Shown here one piece after another: positions 34,413-42,417 of a DNA stretch of 64,000 nucleotides (position 1 is its first letter; each line of letters begins with the position of its first letter). A model generated the notes under the pieces. The model saw only the letters and a program-made list of their open reading frames with translations, was not told the DNA's origin and searched no databases. Source of the stretch: Chitinophaga parva (GTDB lineage Bacteria; Bacteroidota; Bacteroidia; Chitinophagales; Chitinophagaceae); assembly GCF_003071345.1 (NCBI RefSeq), contig NZ_QCYK01000004.1, positions 124,001 through 188,000 on the forward strand. The letters are read 5' to 3'. The translations under genes and the position numbers were made by a program.

Positions 34413-35156
34413 GTGGATGCAGTTTTACAGAGAAAATTCCTGAACCAAAAAGCTCTTGACGTAGACACTACCGGAAAGCGTGTTAAAATCGCTATTGCCG
34501 AGATGGAGAGTGTAGATTCCGACGGAGACATGTTTGCCCCCACTGCTTTCGATAAGACCATCGCAGAGCGTGGTCCAAAAGGATCCAACTCGATCTGGCA
34601 CATGACAGATCATGGCTGGCAGTTACGTAGCTCCCTCTCAAAATTTTCTGAACTATACGTCGAAGGTAAATACCTGGTCGGCGTTTCCCCATATCGTGAT
34701 ACTGCTCTCTGGCGTGATACCGTATGGCCACTATACGAGGCAGGCGACATCACAGAGCATTCTGTAGGTTTCATGACCATCAAGGATGATAGATCCAACC
34801 CAAATTATCGTCTCATTTCTGAAGTTTTTCTCCTGGAGGGCAGTGCAGTGTGCTGGGGTGCGAATAGCAACACTCCCACTATGGCGGTCTTGAAGTCATG
34901 GGGAAGCACACAGCGCAAAGAGTATATAGATGGGTTCACAAAGCGCATTGAGCGCCTTATTAAGGGCATTGATGCTGGCAAGTTTACTGATGACACTAGC
35001 CTACTTAAAATACACCTTAAAGAAATCCAAGCTGCATTTATTGCGCTCAACGAAGACGCCACTGAGCCGCCTGTTTTGATAGGCACTCAGCCGGATCATG
35101 ATGCTCAATTATTGCTGGACATAAAATCTCATTTTAAAGAACTCTTAAAAAATTAA
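34413..35156 (+). CDS. HK97-family prohead protease
   Basis: 247 aa from GTG. Blocks are VKIAIAEMESVDSDGDMFAP, FDKTIAERGPKGSNSIWHM, His in WHMTDHGWQLR, ITEHSVGFMTIKDD and EVFLLEGSAVCWGANSNT with the probable nucleophile region. It cuts scaffold and capsid delta domains during head maturation. It directly precedes the capsid gene, as in HK97. Confidence 0.85.
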   Translation: MDAVLQRKFLNQKALDVDTTGKRVKIAIAEMESVDSDGDMFAPTAFDKTIAERGPKGSNSIWHMTDHGWQLRSSLSKFSELYVEGKYLVGVSPYRDTALWRDTVWPLYEAGDITEHSVGFMTIKDDRSNPNYRLISEVFLLEGSAVCWGANSNTPTMAVLKSWGSTQRKEYIDGFTKRIERLIKGIDAGKFTDDTSLLKIHLKEIQAAFIALNEDATEPPVLIGTQPDHDAQLLLDIKSHFKELLKN

Positions 35157-35159
35157 TAC

Positions 35160-36404
35160 GTGGAAATCAATGAAGTAAAAACAGCGATCACTGAAGTCCT
35201 TAAACCCGTCATGGAGGACACAAAGGCTGCAAAGACCGCAGCAGAAGCTGCTAAGACTGCCGCTGATGGCGCCACCACGGAGATTAAAACCGTGAAAGAC
35301 GAGGTTAAAGGTCTTTCTGACTGGAAGGTAGAGAAGGACGAAGCCGACAAGAAAAACCAGGAAGTGCTGGATAAACTCATTCTGGATTCCCAGAAGAAAG
35401 GCGGTGCTGGCCCGGCCACACCTGGCAAGAAGACATTCCAGGAGGCGCTGACCATTGCCGTGGAAGAGAAGACCGACGACATTGCCAAATTCGCGCGTAA
35501 AGAAAAGGGCGTGGACCGTGTGATTTTGGAGCTGAAAGATGTAGGTCTGTTTACTACAGGAAACATCGCTGGTACCACCGTTTGGGGGGCACAGATGCGG
35601 CCGGGTATTATCGAAAATCCCACCCAAATTATGCACATGCGTGAAATCCTGGCCGGCGGCAATATTGGCCCCGGTACTGACTTCTATTTCATGCGCCAGG
35701 AAGCAACCCAGGGAGCGCCTGCACCTCATGAAGAAGGCACACAGAAAGCCGCATTCAACCTCAATTTGAAAGAGGATTCTGTGAAAATTGAAACCATAGC
35801 AGGTTTCACTAAGATCACTCGCCGCGTTATGAACAACGTGCCAGGTTTCATTGCCTTCCTGAACAGCCAATTGCCGGAGGAACTGCTGCTGGTCGAAGAT
35901 GAACAGCTTCTCTATGGTAGTGGCGACTCTCCCGAGCTCAAAGGCATTTTGACGGATGGCAATTTTGTGGCATCCACTTCCGCAGCAACGATCCTCGTAG
36001 AAAAGATCAACGATGATCTCGGTGTCTTCCAGGACACATACAAGCGCGTTGCAAACCGCATTGTTCTGCGTCCCATCGATGTTCAGAACCTCTTCAAACT
36101 GAAAGCTGCAGGTAGCGGTGAGTACGACCTTCCAAAAAACGTTGTGTTTGTCGGTAATCAGCTTTACATCAGCGGTGTGCCTGTAGCTGCATCTACCGCA
36201 GTGCATTCAGGGGACTATTTCCTGGGTGATTTTGTGCGTGGTTCGCAGTTCTTGATCCAGGAAGGGATGCGCATTGAAATCTTCGAGCAGGACGACAAGA
36301 ACGTTCAGCAAAACTTGCTCACCGCCAGGATTGAAGAAACAGGCTGCTTGCCCGTATACGGCAACAATTACTTCATGAAAGGGTCCGTCCCGGAAGTAGC
36401 ATAG
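35160..36404 (+). CDS. Major capsid protein (HK97 fold)
   Basis: 414 aa from GTG. Residues 1 to about 90 are Ala/Lys/Glu-rich and coiled-coil, the delta (scaffold) domain to be cut off. The shell domain follows, with IAGTTVWGAQMRPGIIENP, KEDSVKIETIAGFTKITRRVM, DEQLLYGSGDSPELKGIL and VNRIVLRP-like ANRIVLRPIDVQNL. This pattern is typical of HK97-type capsid proteins. A strong hairpin lies after the gene, likely to protect or set the level of capsid mRNA. Confidence 0.9.
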   Translation: MEINEVKTAITEVLKPVMEDTKAAKTAAEAAKTAADGATTEIKTVKDEVKGLSDWKVEKDEADKKNQEVLDKLILDSQKKGGAGPATPGKKTFQEALTIAVEEKTDDIAKFARKEKGVDRVILELKDVGLFTTGNIAGTTVWGAQMRPGIIENPTQIMHMREILAGGNIGPGTDFYFMRQEATQGAPAPHEEGTQKAAFNLNLKEDSVKIETIAGFTKITRRVMNNVPGFIAFLNSQLPEELLLVEDEQLLYGSGDSPELKGILTDGNFVASTSAATILVEKINDDLGVFQDTYKRVANRIVLRPIDVQNLFKLKAAGSGEYDLPKNVVFVGNQLYISGVPVAASTAVHSGDYFLGDFVRGSQFLIQEGMRIEIFEQDDKNVQQNLLTARIEETGCLPVYGNNYFMKGSVPEVA

Positions 36405-36434
36405 TGCGATCAGATCCAAATTATCTAACCTGGG

Positions 36435-36458
36435 AGGCGGCCTAACCGCCGCCTATTT
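36435..36458 (+). terminator. Hairpin after the capsid gene
   Basis: AGGCGGC (36435-36441) and GCCGCCT (36448-36454) with a 6-nt loop, then ATTTTC. The U-tract is short, so it probably acts as a partial terminator or mRNA end. Confidence 0.55.
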
Positions 36459-36471
36459 TCAAAAATAGTAC

Positions 36472-36894
36472 ATGAAAAAAATTCTCGTTTTGCTGGCCGC
36501 CATTGGGGTTACTGCATTTTCTGTGCATGCACAAACGCCATTGGTATCTTCAATTGGCAACCCGGCTGACACTGTTACCAATGCCGCTACCAAGTATCTC
36601 ACGCTGAAAACCGGCTGGGGGACTTACTACAAGACTGTGGAGGTAGCCACTACCCTCACCAAGATCAGCGGAACAGTGGCCGCAACAGTCACCCTGGAAT
36701 ACAGCGTTGATGGAACAAACTTCTACGGCTTCAAAAAGGACAGCACTTTCACCGCCACTGATGTTTCCGCGCAAACTCTCGGCTGGTCCCTCAAGGACTG
36801 GGGCGCTAAATTCCTGCGTGTTAAGATCGTGGGTAGCGGCACCCAGGCTGTTCAGGTAAAGGCGCTTGCATATCCCAGAAAGGAAAATATTTAG
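36472..36894 (+). CDS. Signal-peptide-bearing protein in the head operon
   Basis: 140 aa. MKKILVLLAAIGVTAFSVHA is a clear Sec signal peptide, cut before Gln21. The mature part is a Thr/Val-rich beta-sandwich (KISGTVAATVTLEYSVDG, LGWSLKDWGAKFLRVKIVG). A capsid decoration protein would be expected at this place, but an export signal is odd for a virion protein. It could instead be an exported protein made during lysis. No family recognised. Confidence 0.65.
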   Translation: MKKILVLLAAIGVTAFSVHAQTPLVSSIGNPADTVTNAATKYLTLKTGWGTYYKTVEVATTLTKISGTVAATVTLEYSVDGTNFYGFKKDSTFTATDVSAQTLGWSLKDWGAKFLRVKIVGSGTQAVQVKALAYPRKENI

Positions 36895-36897
36895 GTC

Positions 36898-37227
36898 ATG
36901 CAGGTAACAGTGATAAATCAGTTCACCTGCAGGATCACCGGGGAGAATTTCACTCCCGGCCGGGTGGTGGACCTCAGTCCATTCCGTGCAGGTGAACTGT
37001 ATGCAAAAGGTAAGATCCAGGTTTCACCGGAAGTGGTAGCCCTGGCATCTGCATTGTCAGGGGCTGCGCCATCGTACGTTGACGGCGGAATTGTTTGTGG
37101 CGAGAAGCAATTGGCAGAACAGTCACAGGAACAAAACACCGCCCTTGATGAGGGTGAGAAAAAGGATCCTGCGCCCGCAAAGGAAAAGGCCGAAGTGAAC
37201 AAAGCACCCGGCAAAAAGGAAAAGTAA
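36898..37227 (+). CDS. Hypothetical head-region protein
   Basis: 109 aa. The first half has strands (VTVINQFTCRITGENFTPGRVVDLS); the tail is Lys/Glu/Ala-rich and disordered (KAEVNKAPGKKEK). The stop overlaps the next start (TAATG). Position suggests a head decoration or joining factor, not shown. Confidence 0.6.
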   Translation: MQVTVINQFTCRITGENFTPGRVVDLSPFRAGELYAKGKIQVSPEVVALASALSGAAPSYVDGGIVCGEKQLAEQSQEQNTALDEGEKKDPAPAKEKAEVNKAPGKKEK

Positions 37228-37790
37228 TGAGCTGCTACAACGCGATACTTGATAAGCGTGTTTTGCCGGCAACGCCATCTGTCCCGCCGTCAACGACCTG
37301 GCAGGCAGTGAGTTTGCAGGACATGAAGGATTATCTGCGTGTTGACTTCGACGACGATTCGCAGCTCATATCCAGCCTGATTGATGCAGCTACGCGCCTG
37401 TTGGAAGCCACATTTAACGTGGGTATCACGCAGAAACAGCTACAGGTGGCACTAAATAACTCTTGCGGCGGTATCATGCTGCCAGGGGCACCGGTTGCGG
37501 ATGATGTGGTGGTAAAAGACCGTCATGGAAACGAACTCGATACCTCCAAGTATTGCCTTACTGGACTGGATGTAAAGTACCTGGAATGGCCTCAATGCCA
37601 GTACCTGGTATTGACCTACACCAGCGGATATGCTCCTGAAATGGTACCGGAGGCGTTTAAGACTGCTATTAAGCAGCAGGTTACCTGGATGTACGAACAC
37701 CGTGGGGACGAAGATGCCACCAGCAAAATTTGCCCGCAGGCATCAGCCACCATGGCACCGTTCAGTAACGTCAATCCTTTCTTCTTATGA
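37227..37790 (+). CDS. Head-tail connector (HK97 gp6-like)
   Basis: 187 aa. QAVSLQDMKDYLRVDFDDDSQLISSLIDAATRLLEA is the helical start typical of gp6-like adaptors, with TYTSGYAPEMVPEAFKTAIKQQVTWMYEHRGD at the C-terminus. It forms the ring beneath the portal. ATGA overlap with the next gene. Confidence 0.85.
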   Translation: MSCYNAILDKRVLPATPSVPPSTTWQAVSLQDMKDYLRVDFDDDSQLISSLIDAATRLLEATFNVGITQKQLQVALNNSCGGIMLPGAPVADDVVVKDRHGNELDTSKYCLTGLDVKYLEWPQCQYLVLTYTSGYAPEMVPEAFKTAIKQQVTWMYEHRGDEDATSKICPQASATMAPFSNVNPFFL

Positions 37791-38125
37791 GCAAGATTCG
37801 CCCCCTGTCAGATTTTAACCGGAAGGTGTCCGCTCAGAAACTCACTGTTACTCAGGATGATGCTGGCGGAGAGGTGCCTACCTGGACCACGGTATATGAC
37901 ACATGGGCTGCAGTTCGCGGAGTGCGTTCCAAAAGAACACAGGAAGAAGCGCAAACTGAAAACAACAGATCCTACGAGCTACAACTGCGTTATGCCCAAG
38001 GACGGGAAGTGAGCAAAAATATCCGCTTCCTGTATGATGGCCAGATCCTTACAGTAAACGAGTACCAACAATACCAAGAAGGAAATAAACGCTTCTGGGT
38101 CATAATCGCAGTGACAAACGAATAG
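37787..38125 (+). CDS. Head closure protein (SPP1 gp16-like)
   Basis: 112 aa, a small beta-barrel: DFNRKVSAQKLTVTQDDAGG, TTVYDTWAAVRGVRSKRTQEE, IRFLYDGQILTVNEY. Family members plug the connector after packaging. Order after the gp6-like gene supports the call. Confidence 0.8.
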   Translation: MSKIRPLSDFNRKVSAQKLTVTQDDAGGEVPTWTTVYDTWAAVRGVRSKRTQEEAQTENNRSYELQLRYAQGREVSKNIRFLYDGQILTVNEYQQYQEGNKRFWVIIAVTNE

Positions 38126-38127
38126 CC

Positions 38128-38553
38128 ATGGCAGACTTTACCCAGTTTCGATTTGACGGCCTCAATGAGATGTTGGATAAACTGTCAAAAGCAGGAGACG
38201 AGATAGTGCAAGGCACGTCGGATGAACTGGAAGGAGCCGCCATGGAGATGGTTGCCAAAGCAAAGCAGTTGGCGCCAGATGACACTGGCCTTCTTCGCAA
38301 CTCCATCAGCTACCAAAAGAACTCAAATCTTGACTTTGAACTGGTCGCCCAGGAGCATTACTCCCCTTATGTAGAATTTGGAACAGGGGGCTTGGTAGAT
38401 GTACCGTTAGGGCTGGAATCATATGCAATGCAGTTCAAAGGCGACGGGATTCGACAGGTAAATCTTCCAGCGCGGCCTTACTTCTTTCCTGCATATGAAG
38501 AGGGCAGAAAGCGCCTCATAGACACTTTGAAAAGAAAATACGGCCTGAAATGA
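38128..38553 (+). CDS. HK97 gp10-family tail completion protein
   Basis: 141 aa. GAAMEMVAKAKQLAPDDTGLLRNSISYQK followed by HYSPYVEFGTGG and PARPYFFPAYEEGRKRL is the standard gp10-like signature. It is thought to join head and tail. ATGA overlap with the next gene. Confidence 0.87.
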   Translation: MADFTQFRFDGLNEMLDKLSKAGDEIVQGTSDELEGAAMEMVAKAKQLAPDDTGLLRNSISYQKNSNLDFELVAQEHYSPYVEFGTGGLVDVPLGLESYAMQFKGDGIRQVNLPARPYFFPAYEEGRKRLIDTLKRKYGLK

Positions 38554-38987
38554 TCGATGTGAATTACCTGGTACGCAGGGCTTACTTCCAGAAACTGAAT
38601 GGCGCGCTTTTGTACAATGGCGCCCCGGTTCCGATCTATGACAGGTTTGCAATAAACAGCGCTGTTGCTCCCTACGTGATATTGTCCAGCCAGACGGACA
38701 CGGAGGAGGGAACAAAGAACAACCAAGGCCATGACGCTACTATCCTGGTGGATATTGTCAACCGGGGAGAGGCCATCAGCAGCATGGTGGTAGATTCAAT
38801 AGCAGGGCAGGTGCTGGCGCTGATCAATCCATTGCACGGATGGCAGGCGCTCGACCTCGGCCCGGACCTGCAGCTACTTCGTACTACAAAGATTTCCGAT
38901 CAGCCGCTGGAAGCTCAATCCAACACGGAAAAGGTGATCCGCCGGCTGATGAGATTCAGACATATCATTCACGAAAAAACCATTTAA
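38550..38987 (+). CDS. Tail terminator-like protein (DUF3168-like)
   Basis: 145 aa. Blocks are APVPIYDRFAINSAVAPYVIL and DATILVDIVNRGEAISSMVVDSIAGQVLALINP. The fold pattern and place between gp10-like and tail tube genes fit the tail terminator that ends tube growth. Confidence 0.75.
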   Translation: MIDVNYLVRRAYFQKLNGALLYNGAPVPIYDRFAINSAVAPYVILSSQTDTEEGTKNNQGHDATILVDIVNRGEAISSMVVDSIAGQVLALINPLHGWQALDLGPDLQLLRTTKISDQPLEAQSNTEKVIRRLMRFRHIIHEKTI

Positions 38988-38989
38988 CA

Positions 38990-39445
38990 ATGGCAATAGT
39001 AGAAAGAAAGGCACCTGTCGGACAATACTTGCTTGCCATCAAAGTTGGCGCAACGTTCATCCCGATAGTTTGCCAAACAGACACCAATCTCTCACAATCA
39101 TTGGACGTGGTGGATGGTGACTCCAAATGCGGAGAGGACAAGCAGCCGGGCCAGTACGCTACGCGCGAACTTACCGGTACTGGACAGATTTTGCTGGGGT
39201 ATGATGCTGATGAAAAAACATCAGAACAGGATCTTCAGACTTTGTTCGACAACAAAACGCCATTCGACTGGCAGTTAGGCCCTGCCACAGGCACGGCCGA
39301 ACCAGGCGACGTTACCCGTACCGGTAAAGGATTCCTTTCAAAGCTGGATATCAAATACCCGCTGAAAGACATCCCCACTTTTGATTTCACAGTTTCTGTG
39401 CAGGGTACCCCTGTTATTGCTGTAACTCCTGACCCCGCACCATAA
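38990..39445 (+). CDS. Major tail tube protein
   Basis: 151 aa from Met at 38990, 2 bp after the terminator-like gene stop (the open frame further upstream lies inside that gene). GQYLLAIKVGATFIPIVCQTD, SQSLDVVDGDSKCGEDKQPGQYAT and PTFDFTVSVQGTP suit a tail tube beta-sandwich. Position before the chaperones and tape measure supports it. Confidence 0.82.
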   Translation: MAIVERKAPVGQYLLAIKVGATFIPIVCQTDTNLSQSLDVVDGDSKCGEDKQPGQYATRELTGTGQILLGYDADEKTSEQDLQTLFDNKTPFDWQLGPATGTAEPGDVTRTGKGFLSKLDIKYPLKDIPTFDFTVSVQGTPVIAVTPDPAP

Positions 39446-39452
39446 TCACATC

Positions 39453-39836
39453 ATGAACGGAATTTTTGAGATTGAACTGGGTGGCCAGCTCCGGCAGCTA
39501 CGATTCAACAACTATGCCCGTGCAGAGCTGGGCAACGTTTTCGGCTTGGATCCGTTGGAGGCCGGGCAGAAAGCCGCTGAGATGTTTGCGAGTAATTACA
39601 TGCTGGCTATTGCCTACGTAGTTTTCGCCGGTTTGACTGGGGCAGTGTACGCGACATTTGGCACACGTGATTTTACCCGTGAACAGGTAGCGGAATGGGT
39701 TGGAGAAGCCAATGTGAGCGACCTGGTAACTGCTTTCAATATGTGGCGCCAATCCAATGAGCCTCGGGAGTTGATAGAAAGCAACTCCGATGACGCTAAT
39801 GCCACCCAATCCACAGTTACCGCAAAAAAAAAGTAG
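39453..39836 (+). CDS. Tail assembly chaperone, short form (gpG-like)
   Basis: 127 aa. FEIELGGQLRQLRFNNYARAELGNVFGLDP is typical of gpG-like tail chaperones. The ORF ends GCA AAA AAA AAG TAG; a slippery A-AAA-AAG heptamer is directly before the stop. A -1 slip gives a longer GT-type protein with the 39836-40150 frame. The two forms coat the tape measure during tail assembly, in a ratio set by the slip frequency. Confidence 0.85.
   Translation: MNGIFEIELGGQLRQLRFNNYARAELGNVFGLDPLEAGQKAAEMFASNYMLAIAYVVFAGLTGAVYATFGTRDFTREQVAEWVGEANVSDLVTAFNMWRQSNEPRELIESNSDDANATQSTVTAKKK
39827..39833 (+). promoter_or_regulatory. Programmed -1 ribosomal frameshift site
   Basis: A AAA AAG within a run of nine A, right before TAG (39834-39836). 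In the -1 frame, reading goes on with GTA GTG TGG into the 39836-40150 frame, giving a 232-aa fusion. No strong stem was identified downstream by eye; the stop codon itself may cause the pause. Confidence 0.75.
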
Positions 39837-40150
39837 TGTGGGAAGAAGTGTTGGATTTCGCACTGGGCGAACTGGGGTTGGATCCACATGCCTTTTACTG
39901 CATGACCTGGGCTGATTACCTCCGCAGATCACAAGGATATTGGTTGCGAAATTCCAGATACTTGGAAGGATGCAGAATGGTGGCCCATGCGGTACTGGTA
40001 GCTGCAGGCGGCAGAAAAGTGCCCGCCGCTTATAAAATATGGCCACTGATCACTGATCCTAAAATAGTGATCAAACAGCCAACGAAAGAAGAATCAAAGG
40101 AAATTTTTAATCGCTACAAAAAGGCATGGCAGACAACAACGACGGCTTAA
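39836..40150 (+). CDS. Tail assembly chaperone extension (gpT-like), made by frameshift
   Basis: About 105 codons open in the -1 frame. WEEVLDFALGELGLDPHAFY and MTWADYLRRSQGYWLR look like gpT-type domains. No good independent start is seen: the frame begins at the slippery site, so expression as a GT fusion is the best explanation. It overlaps the tape measure start by 25 bp. Confidence 0.78.
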   Translation: MWEEVLDFALGELGLDPHAFYCMTWADYLRRSQGYWLRNSRYLEGCRMVAHAVLVAAGGRKVPAAYKIWPLITDPKIVIKQPTKEESKEIFNRYKKAWQTTTTA

Positions 40151-42417
40151 GATTCTCACTCCGGGCGGAAGTAGACGACTTCCTGAAGGACATGCAATCC
40201 GCAAAGCAGGGCATCATTGATGTGGCCAGCGTTGTAGGCAACGCGGTTAAGGACTTTCTTTCTTTGAGTAAAGCCGCAGACACTCTCAGTAGCTCCGAAA
40301 CACAGGTTGCTTCGTCCACGGCAGGTGCTTCCAGGGTGTTCCAGGACCAGGCAGAGTACGTTAAACTGACCGGTGTTGAGATAGCCCGCATGGGAAAGTA
40401 TTATACGCAGCTCAGTTATGAGCTACGTTCTTTCGTTGGTGATGCAAAAAGGAACGCTGATTCATGGCAGATTCTGGAAGCTGGAACCTTGGATGGTGCT
40501 ACTGCTCTGCAAAAGGAGACTATTGCGATTGCAAATAATATACGGGCCCTCAAAGAGGAAGAAGCAGCATCCAAAAGAACAGCTGAAGGGCAAAATGAAT
40601 TTGCGAATGCTCTTAAAGAAAGCAACTATTCTGGTCTTGCTGGTGTGCGAACACTGCATGACCTGGGGAGAGCTTTAACTTCTGGCGGTATAGGTTCTGC
40701 CGGGTTTACCCGCTCTTTAGTGGGCGCTGCTGACCAGATAGGATATTTAGCTCAGTCAACTGGATCTATTCAAGGGGCGTTTAAGGCGATTGGATCGACA
40801 TTGTTGGGTCCAAGCGGGATTATATTGGGGCTTACCGCAGTAATAGAAATTGTTCAACAACTCACTCAGGAATACGGTAGCCTAGGCAATGCGGTCAGGG
40901 AGTTAATTAGTCCAATGAGTGATCAATTAAAGATCCAGGAAGAATTGAGGCAAACTCTTTTGAAGGGTCGTGATGATGCAGCTAAGGAACAAGTAGCGTT
41001 GGATACGTTGTACAATGCTGCTCGCAACCTTAATATTCCTTTGTCCGAAAGAAACAAAATTGTTGACGAATTACAGAAGAAGTACCCAGAGTACTTTAAA
41101 AATTTCGATGCTGAACAAATCGCCGCAGGAAAGGCGCAGGGAGCCTACGAAAAATTAAGGGATGCCATTTTGCAAGTTGCGCAGGCCCGTGCGCTGGAAG
41201 ATAGTCTCGTTGACGTACAAAAGAAACTCAACGACGCCAAACTAGCGGCAAAGGGATTTCAAGATGCATTAACAGCAGCCAAAAAGGCAAATGATTCTGT
41301 ATCAAAAGGGAATAATGGGCCTAACTATGGTTCATACGGGATAGTTGTAGGTGCTGGATTAAATGTGAGTGATGCGCAATCGCAAGTAGACAAGAACAAT
41401 AAGATAATAGAATCTTTAGAGCAAAGGAAAAAGGCTTTGCTTGATCTCCAAAAGATTGACCAGGATACCGAAAAGACGGCAGCTTCGGCCGGAGTTGGTG
41501 ATAAAGATACGGCAACACGTGTCGCTAAAACCGGTGAATCACTGAAAACAGTTTCCAGTATTCTGGAGATATTGAAAGCAAACATCCAGGCTGTAAAGAA
41601 TGAGTTTGCAGTAACGGGCGGCGATGGAGATAAGTTTATCCAAAAGATAATTGACCAGTACAAAAACGCGGTTGGAGAACTCACTAAAATAGGAGTAGCA
41701 CCCAATTCAGCCGTTTTTTCAAATATCAAGTCATCCGTTGACAGCCTGCAGCAACAACTTGGAGCTAGTGCGGGTTTAAAGCCGGTTATAACAATTCCTA
41801 TAGAAGCAAAAGTGGATCCTACCGAGTTGACTAGGGTTATGATGGCAAATAACGCGGTCTACATCGGCGCAATACTGAAAGGATTTATCCCTGCCATTGA
41901 CAAGGCAAAGAAAGCAATAAATGAAACTGTTAAAGAAGCGGCCGCAAGTGGAATAGTTTCGGTAGGCGAAGCGTTTGGGGCCGCCCTGGTTTCGGGTGAC
42001 TGGCAGTCAGTTCTTGGGTCTTTCGAGATTACAATAGCCAACTTTCTGGCGCAACTCGGTAAGTTATTAATTATTCAAGGGTTAGGCATCGATGCGTTTA
42101 AGAGCTCTCTTGCGACCTTGCAAGGTGAGACAGCAATTTTTGCCGGTGTAGCTATGGTAGCGGCAGCAGGAGCTTTTAGAGCATTTGCATCCAAAGGACC
42201 TGAGAAGTTCGCCACCGGTGGTACCGTGTTCGGCCCCACGCTGGCCCTGATCGGGGACAATCCGTCCGGCGTGGAGCATATCATTCCGCAGGAAGTGCTG
42301 GATAAAATGGGAGGTGGTAGCGGATTTAAACCAGGAGATATTATTGCGCAAATTAAAGGTAATGACTTGGTTTTGGTAATGGGCAGAGCCCAGAAACAAC
42401 AACGGAACAATGGCTAA
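40126..42417 (+). CDS. Tail tape measure protein
   Basis: 763 aa, long and helical with Ala/Lys/Gln-rich coiled stretches (AKQGIIDVASVVGNAVKDFL, LKGRDDAAKEQVALDTLYNAARNL). Hydrophobic segments are near 220-245 and 615-695, and a Gly-rich end (EHIIPQEVLDKMGGGSG) closes it. Length usually scales with tail length; at about 1.5 Angstrom per residue this gives a tail a little over 100 nm (rule of thumb). It follows the chaperones, as in all long-tailed phages. Confidence 0.88.
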   Translation: MADNNDGLRFSLRAEVDDFLKDMQSAKQGIIDVASVVGNAVKDFLSLSKAADTLSSSETQVASSTAGASRVFQDQAEYVKLTGVEIARMGKYYTQLSYELRSFVGDAKRNADSWQILEAGTLDGATALQKETIAIANNIRALKEEEAASKRTAEGQNEFANALKESNYSGLAGVRTLHDLGRALTSGGIGSAGFTRSLVGAADQIGYLAQSTGSIQGAFKAIGSTLLGPSGIILGLTAVIEIVQQLTQEYGSLGNAVRELISPMSDQLKIQEELRQTLLKGRDDAAKEQVALDTLYNAARNLNIPLSERNKIVDELQKKYPEYFKNFDAEQIAAGKAQGAYEKLRDAILQVAQARALEDSLVDVQKKLNDAKLAAKGFQDALTAAKKANDSVSKGNNGPNYGSYGIVVGAGLNVSDAQSQVDKNNKIIESLEQRKKALLDLQKIDQDTEKTAASAGVGDKDTATRVAKTGESLKTVSSILEILKANIQAVKNEFAVTGGDGDKFIQKIIDQYKNAVGELTKIGVAPNSAVFSNIKSSVDSLQQQLGASAGLKPVITIPIEAKVDPTELTRVMMANNAVYIGAILKGFIPAIDKAKKAINETVKEAAASGIVSVGEAFGAALVSGDWQSVLGSFEITIANFLAQLGKLLIIQGLGIDAFKSSLATLQGETAIFAGVAMVAAAGAFRAFASKGPEKFATGGTVFGPTLALIGDNPSGVEHIIPQEVLDKMGGGSGFKPGDIIAQIKGNDLVLVMGRAQKQQRNNG

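Noticed and set aside
35145..36206. 353-aa minus-strand frame opposite the capsid gene
   Set aside because: Cys/Phe/His-rich shadow frame; the capsid gene on the plus strand is typical and in operon order.
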